Origin: JBEKTY01 sp049515555 | GTDB lineage: Bacteria; Planctomycetota; Planctomycetia; Pirellulales; Thermoguttaceae | Reading direction: 5' to 3' | Assembly: GCA_049515555.1 (NCBI GenBank) | Contig: JBEKTY010000041.1 | Location: 1 to 51,213 of the forward strand | DNA length: 51,213 bases | Shown: piece after piece, positions 11,901 through 17,900 of the stretch | How the letters are laid out: every line of letters begins with the position of its first letter | Numbering within the stretch: the stretch's first letter is position 1 | Made by a program: the position numbers and the translations under genes | Notes under the pieces: model-generated | Databases searched by the model: none | What the model was told of the DNA's origin: nothing | The model's input: only the letters and a program-made list of their open reading frames with translations

Positions 11901-11909
11901 GTGAAATAG
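5988..11909 (+). CDS. Giant secreted GH42-like beta-galactosidase family protein
   Basis: 1973 residues. I chose ATG 5988 because GGGAG lies 9 bases upstream and it begins a clean signal peptide; a GTG at 5949 in the same frame would add 13 residues. The order of parts is: CBM4/9-like sandwich (about 30-200), discoidin-like region (about 210-345), mutarotase-like sandwich (about 365-620), a GATase/ThuA-like fold (about 760-900), beta-sandwiches, a GH42-like TIM barrel (about 1220-1540) and a second GATase-like domain (about 1565-1690) resembling the GH42 trimerisation domain. Candidate catalytic residues are E1344 in YCLGDEMT (acid/base) and E1476 in SYSSENTQY (nucleophile). The GDE motif replaces the usual NE of GH42, so specificity for beta-galactosides is uncertain. 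Classical GH42 enzymes are about 680 residues, so this one is nearly three times as long. Confidence 0.8.
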   Translation: MRGMVTVLNLLCVLPAMAAPPQGQPASEGLEIGLPGWRVSDGSGTCSVGIDPQVKCDGRPAAVLRREKAGAAPPGYLECGPLPVKPSQVYLLECSVKGRAIAPSGAVLLAVRFGCLAEPGAAHDLKKAGECYVGAGPSSGPGPGGRLPVGTFDWQPFRLYVRAFDAADVAVLRFTAPTAGTLWVSDVRFTAVPVVRNVKSELRDGIAIPGYGDAPEGYLTDGIFCWNQGANNEKIGRGYRGLEQGITISLSLPRPTMVDRLVLSLVRVNCGHTLQKIEVNCNKYGQRVKVAEGPGYLTEEFDQRLWIVEAPVRQRTDAIELKLFGGGYLVPYEILVVEGSQARDEDMQKYALAGWFVLAASAAPAAQEPVVVENEFVRMEFCPAEGGVCKRMLYKPAGKELVSDYSDAGYGLFRDCFWSPTERNYADVVYRQEVTKTVGSVAIHLWGRGAGGIYSFTEVHKTITLANGSPLIRAEYEIKNTVDSMTDGDYGLWVHNFLGVIGGKNQYFIPTTQGILEVCNDPNERPRNPELWIRNPARGWMAGVGEGRHGLAWAVDYRHLNLFYQFLGLAVPTCEWRYNRIPVPCGQSLKTEVTLMPFTGLERVDGFFGGVAGSIILPAQVAPGAKALPRVELVAAGKRELTLRFRSRLLPTTAWTLWGSQDVELGNAVAQSVAWPQEMLIPTGTTVIGCEIVESGQPIGSIERPLVAGAPSGVYALAPECAQVGSKEPPAAAEPGLPEHKLSLEVASPHVPWAKPYARGPLKALILTDCGRQREIVELMERFDLEVETEKLFYDTEGGYFNEVGERSARTPQQAQARLKKKLHEPLDVIMIAGLHWAKTFDDETRNLILDKAKAGTGLVYVAPLGVVGDLQHIWPFARGEKRSGFGFLEAKRKHFLTAGIPYDLLPRVGGIAYDGRVPDENVLLTHKGGGTAKEIPLVSAGEIGKGRWVCFAWDVYSNLLTGEGYSFSRITPQAENETDSRTRKPGVMTDRAGRKITWRCWEYFFSLAGRGLLWAARRDSDLAAEVAGRDASGGLAVTVECPDQPRSVVLEMTYRNKFSEDVASQRQAVDLVKGKNAFHFTPPANLMPGVTLADLRVLTPVGKVVTWASGYYQTKPTMEIAAVELERAILPPGAEPVVRGRVRLSGQPGPEHALEVAITDFHGRLVFRQALAATATAFEARPLDALSVPMTLEVRLRQGGRLLDRQTQTVLLLKPRTWDPLECCQYEWYCSAVHGWPIPYLYDLERQRAGLIGITSMMDNPLFAVLDAEVCGSTSPLCIWDMSDRKFHEKSNAYARTKDRKYLVREPCLWDPAYREQAQQSVRKAAEMAMAYGGGHAYCLGDEMTLTSYNAYYDFDFAPASIAAYRRWLQRRYGTVAALNGQWGTVYKEWAEILPMTAEEARRRGDGNYAPWADFRTFMDDSQADFFACLQKALEEVDPQAKVSISGTQDATAGNGVDWWKLCHSLRLLHSYSSENTQYLHQAFSRAAGTLVAPYLNNACGRACGPVREGNMWWAVFYECFGLTSLGTPNYFLPDLTISETGLEARNFLAEVRGGIWPLLRSVRRDPPPIAILHSQPSIQANCILNREQRCQKVRDAWVSLLHDSGLQFDFVACAQLASPGFLAKHGYRALVLPECLALSDKEAAEIRAFAQGGGVVIADNSPGWMNEHCRTLGAGQLDDLFGLSADRQPCGGGKPTLTLKEDWGGLNAGQPIAGFAPLGKVVPAKAAAALCSPDLALGAIYHAAAGEGQAVYLNLCLAPYLEERQMGGRGETVFRRLIAGGLALAGIRPEFAVEPAGKKAFHGHVVSFTDQEVRYLGIIREYVGGEPEDAFAIRLPAVVHVYDVRKKKHLGQTDKIAAVLYPGAAKVYCLSPIERPAPTLECPAEATRGSSVRCALGAAQASGAVSVMRLEMYDPAGTLRSYYSGPRLLKPGQTRIEAAFSLALNDPPGPWVLKAVELVSGKMADRKLVVK

Positions 11910-12072
11910 TCGATGCCGTAGGGCCAAGACAATCAGCCGAAGTGCAAGTACTGATGCCAATTGAGGTTGGAGAACGGCGCGATCGCGATTGGCGGACGTA
12001 GAGCGTCCGGGAATTGCGTTCCCACGCGGAGCACACGAACGAGAAGATATGAATGGGGAGAAAGGTGAAACT

Positions 12073-12773
12073 ATGACACACTTTCAGCACGCTGTCTTTA
12101 CCGTGATAACCCTGTGTTGCACCAAGGCCGCGCTTGTCGCGGAGAACGACGTACCACTCAGCACTATGTACTGGAAAACCTCGTTCGCGACGTCCGCGGC
12201 CGCGGCAATCGCGTCACGGCGGGCGATGTCGGATTCCATTACGTTGCAATGTCACTGTGGCTCGCCAACCGCGGTGATGTTGTGTACGACATGATGACTC
12301 AGGATGCAGGCCCCGGTTATGTCTATCAACTAAAACACGGGGCGACCAGCCTGACCGAGGCGTGGGACACCAATCCGGCATCTTCGCAGAACCACTGCAT
12401 GTTGGGCCACATCGAGGAGTGGCTCTATCTCGGGCTTGCCGGCATCTCTTCCGCAGCGTGCGGGTTCAAAGAAATCGCTATTTGCCCCGAGGTCGTCGGC
12501 GATCTAACCTGGGTCAAGGCCGACCACCGATCGATGTACGGCAAGATCGCAAGCCAGTGGCGGCGCGACTGCGACCGGCTTACGCTCGACGTCACAATTC
12601 CCGCCAACACCACCGCTCAGGTACACGTCCCCGCCAAGGATGCCGGCAGCGTGACCGAGAGCGGAGAGCCTGCGGCCAAAGCGAAAGGCGTGAAGTTCCT
12701 GCACATGGCGAAGGACGCGGCGACCTACGAAATCGGCTCCGGCACCTACCATTTCACCTCGCAACTGCCATGA
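12073..12773 (+). pseudogene. GH78 alpha-L-rhamnosidase remnant (5' end joined to 3' end)
   Basis: ATG 12073, preceded by AAAGGTGAA, opens a signal-peptide-like segment (MTHFQHAVFTVITLCCTKAA). From about 12160 a different frame, open from GTG 12114 to TGA 12773, encodes the C-terminal part of a GH78 rhamnosidase. It has the RGNRVTAGDVG and GATSLTEAWD motifs, the latter holding the presumed catalytic base (Glu codon 12357-12359), followed by the C-terminal beta-sandwich. GH78 enzymes are about 700-1100 residues, so several hundred residues including the catalytic acid are absent and the two retained ends are out of frame. It should be inactive. Confidence 0.75.
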
Positions 12774-13510
12774 GTCGAGGCGCAGGCCCTGCGGCGCTCG
12801 GCCGACTGGATCGTACGCAGTCGCGCGCTCCGCCATCCCAACTGGCCCATCTTCACCCCCAATATAAAGGTATCAATCCATGAGCATAGTCATCAATGAA
12901 ACCACCGATGGCGTCGCAGGCCAAATAGCGGTTCTGGCAGACCTGCCCGGCGTCTAGGGCGCTAGTGCCTTGACCGGGTCGTGGGTCATTTTCGCAGTGG
13001 TCGCGGCGGCGCTCGTCGCTGCGGGTGTCTGCACCGGCGAGATCCGTGGCAAAGGTGGTGCACAATCAGGCGACCGCCGCCACGAACGGTAATTCGTACA
13101 TCGCACGTTGGCGAAAGTTCTGCTTGTCCAGTTTTCCCCATTTTACGAAAGGTTCCATATTGGCGACTGCAAGTCCAGAAGGTTTACGCGTTCGGCAACA
13201 GTACCTTCGGGCAGCAGAGTCTGCGATCGGCTCAAAGGCATATCCCCCACACTGCCTCAAGCCCATTCATGAGCGATTTTTACACCTCGGCCGACTTTCT
13301 TGACCATTCGCCATCCGGAAACCGTTGCGGTCAATCAGTTCCTGTCGGAACTGCGCCAAGGCCGCGTCGATAGCCTCCGCCCGTCCAGAGGCTCATCTTC
13401 GTTGATTGGCCGCACGGACGACCCGGGCGTTAATTCTCGATCCGGCGGGCTGTATACCGGCTGCGCCGCTCGGCCAGCGTGTGTACTTGCCGTATCTCGA
13501 CGGGAGCCGG
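12774..13510. other. Gene-poor interval of about 740 bases
   Basis: Between the GH78 remnant and the convergent oxidoreductase no convincing gene is present. The only coding-like element is the small interrupted reading frame at 12880-13092. Short open frames from 13025 to 13557 on + and 13066 to 13610 on - have no recognisable motifs, signal peptides or good ribosome-binding sites. Confidence 0.5.
12880..13092 (+). pseudogene. Small membrane-protein-like frame interrupted by TAG
   Basis: ATG 12880 follows AAGG at 9-base spacing and opens a 25-codon frame that ends at TAG 12955-12957. The same frame continues for 44 more codons to TAA 13090-13092 and encodes one clear transmembrane segment (TGSWVIFAVVAAALVAAGV) followed by a charged tail. 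It may be a decayed small membrane protein or two unrelated pieces. A TTG start for the membrane segment alone is possible. I do not recognise a family. Confidence 0.25.
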
Positions 13511-14794
13511 CTATCCTTGATAGGGATGCTTCCACGGTTCCCGGTACTGCCGTTTGAGCAGGGCCGCGGCGGATGGATTGTCGACGATTCGGTCGGTGGC
13601 GGCGTCCCACGTGACCGTCGAGCCGGTCTCGTAGGCGATCATGGCCAACTGCACGGTGGTCGTCGAGCGGTAGGCATCCTCGACACGGCAGGATGGCTGC
13701 TTGCGCGTGCGGATCGCTTGTAGGAACTCGGCCATGTGGTCTCGCCCGAGATCACCGGAAGCCTTGGCCTGCCGCCGCGACTCCCTCTTGCCCTTGGGGA
13801 TTACGATCCAGTCGGTGTCCGTCGCGAAAATGGTCGCCTTGTCACCGTAGAAGAATATGCCGTTGCTGGTCTGGGGGTCGTACTCTTCCGCGCCCCAGAT
13901 GCGATGCCGCCAGACGATGGGCAAACGGTCGAACTCGAAACAGACATTGAGCGTGTCCGGCGTCGTGATCTTGTCCTTGAGGTAGTACAGTCCGCCGGCG
14001 GCGGTGATTCGCCGCGGCATATCCAAGCCGAGGATGGTTCGGCAGGCGTCGATCCAATGGATGCCCCAGTCGACGAGGTGGCCATGCCCGACGGTCTTTT
14101 CCAGCCGCCAGTTCACGTGTCCGACCTGGGGGCTGTAAGGGATCTTGGGGCCGGGACCGCACCACAAGTCCCAGTCGAGCGACGAGGGCGGTATCTGGGG
14201 CGTGGCGTCGGTCGTGCCAGCCCAGTAGTTGATCTGCGCGTCGACCTGCACGATCCGGCCCGCCGCGCCCGATTCGATGAACTGTTTGACCTGCTGAAAT
14301 GCCTTGCTTTGCCGGCGCTGGAAACCGATCTGCACGATGCGGCCGGTCCGCCGGGCCAACTCGACCATTGCACGGCCCTCGCGAACGTCGTAGGCCAGCG
14401 GTTTCTCGCAATAGACGTCGAGGCCCTTGTCCAGGGCGGCTAAGAATTGCAGGGCATGCCAGTGGGGCGGCGTGGCGATGATCACAGCGTCCAGCCCCTT
14501 GGTGTCGAGCAGGTCCTGATAGAGCTTGAAGGTTCGGGGGCGGCGGCCTTGGAGTTTTGCCAAATCGTCGGCACTGTGGGCGAGGTGTTCGCTGTCGACG
14601 TCGCAGACGGCTGCGATTTCGGTCCCTCCGGCCTTCAGCGCCGCCTGGGCGTCGATCATGCCGAACCCTCCCACGCCGATCACGCCCAATTTCAACGTGC
14701 CGTTGGCTGCGGAACCGCGGACCGGACTCGCGAGCACGGCCGCCGCCGTAGCCGCCGTCGCTCCCAGAAACGCCCGTCGTGTCGTGGTCGACAT
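13511..14794 (-). CDS. Tat-exported Gfo/Idh/MocA family oxidoreductase
   Basis: 427 residues, a normal length for the family plus leader. ATG 14794 is chosen because AAGGAG sits 5 bases upstream and it starts a twin-arginine signal (TTRRAFLG, then an alanine-rich hydrophobic stretch). An N-terminal Rossmann fold with GVIGVGGFG binds NAD(P). The family CEKPLAYD motif follows with catalytic Lys131, and HLVDWGIHWIDACR supplies His246. These proteins oxidise or isomerise sugars and cyclitols; the substrate cannot be read from sequence. Export by Tat fits a cofactor-loaded periplasmic enzyme acting on oligosaccharide products of neighbouring hydrolases. It is divergent from the GH2 lipoprotein gene with a 193-base intergenic region. 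Confidence 0.92.
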   Translation of the reverse strand: MSTTTRRAFLGATAATAAAVLASPVRGSAANGTLKLGVIGVGGFGMIDAQAALKAGGTEIAAVCDVDSEHLAHSADDLAKLQGRRPRTFKLYQDLLDTKGLDAVIIATPPHWHALQFLAALDKGLDVYCEKPLAYDVREGRAMVELARRTGRIVQIGFQRRQSKAFQQVKQFIESGAAGRIVQVDAQINYWAGTTDATPQIPPSSLDWDLWCGPGPKIPYSPQVGHVNWRLEKTVGHGHLVDWGIHWIDACRTILGLDMPRRITAAGGLYYLKDKITTPDTLNVCFEFDRLPIVWRHRIWGAEEYDPQTSNGIFFYGDKATIFATDTDWIVIPKGKRESRRQAKASGDLGRDHMAEFLQAIRTRKQPSCRVEDAYRSTTTVQLAMIAYETGSTVTWDAATDRIVDNPSAAALLKRQYREPWKHPYQG

Positions 14795-14891
14795 GTTTAC
14801 TCCTTGCAGTAATACATTACGGAATGGACAGGACAGCCGACAAAGCCTAGTAATAATCAAGCCGTCGTTGCCCGTCAAGGACTTGCACCCT

Positions 14892-14920
14892 TTGCAGACC
14901 CAAGGTTCTGGCGATAAAAT
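14892..14920 (+). promoter_or_regulatory. Candidate promoter for the GH2 lipoprotein gene
   Basis: TTGCAG at 14892-14897 and TAAAAT at 14915-14920 are spaced by exactly 17 bases and lie 67 bases before the ATG at 14988, in the divergent intergenic region. The -10 matches TATAAT at five of six positions; the -35 is weaker. Confidence 0.35.
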
Positions 14921-14987
14921 CATCGCTGTTTGAGTACTGCTCGGACCGCCACGGGTATCATAATGTTCTGCTCCAAGGAGAGAGGTC

Positions 14988-17900
14988 ATGGCTCGGATTA
15001 ACCATCGCGTGGAATGCAGTAAGCTCGTGGTCGGGGTCATCTTGGCGACCTGCATCGTGCTGATTGCCGGCTGTGAGCCGGCCAAAGAGAAGAAACCGAT
15101 GTCGAAAGACGTCACGGCCAAGGAGAAGACGCCAGCCGAGGCCAAGGCTCCTGCGTTGCCCGAAAAACCGCCCGTCCAGGCCAAGGCCGAGGTGGAAAAG
15201 GAACCGGCAGTCGCGGCAAAGCCGGCTGCGGAAGTGAAGCCTGCAGTTGAGGACAAGCCGGTCGTGAAAACCAAGCCGGTCCCCGCTACGAAGCCGGTAG
15301 TCGCGGCCAACCCGATCGAAGAGAAGAAGCCTGCGACCGAGCCCAGGACTTACGTCTGGCTGGAGGGCGAAACGCCGACCTCGGCCAACGTGCCCCTGGA
15401 TATTGCCGGAAGCAGCCATAGCCAGTACCTCTCGGGCGAGAAGGTCTTGCAGTTGACGGCGGATCCCGGCGAACTGGAGAAGAAAGTTCCGGCCGAGGGC
15501 GCCAACTTCAAGTATGCCTTCAAGCTCGATGCCGGCGCCGAGTACCACATTTGGGACCGCATCGGTTTCGAGTTTGCCCGATGCCCATTCGACTGGCGGA
15601 TCGACGCCGGCGTTTGGAAGACGGTGAGCCCGGACGAACTGACGACGGATCTCATGGAACTTGATTTCTTCCGCGAGATCGCCTGGCTGAAGTTGGGCAC
15701 GCAGCGTCTCAGCGCCGGTCAGCACACGCTCGAATTCCGCGTGCCTCGCTTCAAGAACGCCAAGGGCGAGCCGCAGCGCATGCTCTACACGTGCGACGCC
15801 ATTTGCGTTACCCCGGACGAGTTTCACCCCAATTCGAAGTTCAGGCCCGACGAGTCGGGCCAGGAACCGGCTGACGTTGAAGCGGCCAAAGCGGCCTTCG
15901 AAGTGCCGGCGCCCAAGAACGTGGCAGAGCGGACCGAGGTAGCCCTGAAAGGCGTTTGGCAGATCTGCCGCGATGACGAGCAGCTTCCGGGCGAAGTCGC
16001 CGCACCCATTCCCGCGATTCCTGTCAGCGCCGTATGGAAGGCCATTGCCGTGCCGGGCGACAAGGGCGAACTGCGCCACGACATGGCCTACGCGCATCGC
16101 GTCTGGTATCGAACCCGGGTCGACGTGCCCGCCTCGCTGGCCGGGCGCTCCTTCTACGTCGAGTTCCCGCAGAACAACCTCAATAGCACGATCATCGTCA
16201 ACGGCACGTTCTGCGGCTTCAACAAGAATCCGTTCGTGCGTTTCTCCGTCGACGTGACCAAGGCGATCAAGCCCGGACAGGCCAACGAGCTTTGCGTCGG
16301 CATCAAAGACGCCTGGTACGGCTACTACAACGATCCGAAGGATCCCATGAAGCTGCGGCGGAACTGGAACCTGCCCGTCCGCTTCCTCGGCATGGGCTGG
16401 GCCAACATGGTCTATCCCGAATGGAGCCGTCCGCAATCGGGCTTGCTCCAGACGCCGCTTTTCGTTGCGGCCGGCGGACCCGCCTATGCGGCCGACGTCT
16501 TCGTAAAGCCGTCGGTGGCCGAAAAGCGGCTGGCCGTCGAGGTGACCGTCGAGAACCCCAGCGGCGGCGAGGTCCGGGGCGACGTCCTTTGTGAGGCCAT
16601 CGACCCGGCCAGCGGCGACGTGGCCAAGGCCCTGCCGCCGCAGCCGTTTGCCGTGGCGGGCGGCAAGTCGCAGGTGGTCGAGGTCGCGGGCGAGTGGGCC
16701 GATCCGAAGCTTTGGTGGCCCGTCGAAAAGCCCGACCTCTATTCGCTCCGAACCACGCTCCGCGTCGACGGCAAGGCGGTCGACTCCAGTACGACAAGTT
16801 TCGGTTTCCGCGAGTGGACCTACGACAGCAAGGAGTTCAAACTCAACGGCACGGTCTGGCACGGCTGGGCCGATTGCTTCACCGCGTCGAACAAGAACCA
16901 GTGGCTCGACTATTACCGTTCGCACAACCAGCGATTCTATCGTTTCTGGGCCCCGAATCGGTTCTTCGATCTCAGCGATCAGCAAGCCCTAGAGTTCTTT
17001 GATCGCAACGGAATCGTCGTTCGCCGGACGGGCGTCCTGGACGGCGAGGCGATGGGTTACAACGGCGAGCACGTCGAGGAACTGGGCCGCAACTGGATCG
17101 ACCAGACCTGCGCGTTCATCCGCGGCGAGCGGAATCACCCCTCGATCATGATCTGGTCGTTGGAGAACGAGATCTCTTTCATCAACGCGATCAACGCCGG
17201 CTGGATCGACCGTTGGGAGAAGGTGACGGCCGAGGCTTGGAAGAAGATACACGAGGGGCAGGACGGGCGCAGCGTGGACCCCACGCGGCCGGTCATGGTC
17301 GACGGCGGCGGCGCGGGCAAGGACCAGTTGCTGCCGGTCCAGGGAGATCACTACATCACGGGCGATTGGGTCAAGTATCCGGCGCTGGCTTATGCGGCAA
17401 ACGTCACCGGCGGCGGCCGCGGCCGCTGGACCTGGGATGAAAAACGCCCCCGTTTCATCGGCGAGGATCTGTTCATCGCCGGCAACCATCCCGAGTTTGC
17501 CACCTTCGGCGGCGAAACGGCCTTCGGCGGCAAAGCGGCGGTCTTGCCGGCGGCCGGGCTGATGATCCGCATGGCCCAGCAGGGCTACCGCTGGGCCGAT
17601 TACGGGGCCTGGCATTTCTGGATGGGACAAAGCGACGCCGACAACAGCCAGTATCGCTTCTTCGCGCCGCGCGCGGCGCTGTGCCGCCAATGGGACTGGA
17701 CCTTCGGCTCCGGGCAGCAGGTGAAGCGTTCGATCGGTCTTTTCAACGACACCTTCGACAGCACACCCATGACATTCGCATGGGAGCTGAAATTCCCCGG
17801 CCGCGAGGCGACTGGCGCAAGCAAGGAGTATGCGGTGAAGGCCGGCAGCCGCCAGGTGGTCGCGATCAACCTGACCATGCCTGCCGTCGAGAGCCGCACC

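Noticed and set aside
14795..15310. N-terminal extension of the oxidoreductase frame by 172 codons
   Set aside because: Lies antisense to the GH2 lipoprotein gene; the Tat leader and AAGGAG fix the start at 14794.
14958..16985. 675-codon minus-strand frame opposite the GH2 gene
   Set aside because: Shadow frame; no family resemblance, while the + strand has lipobox and catalytic motifs.
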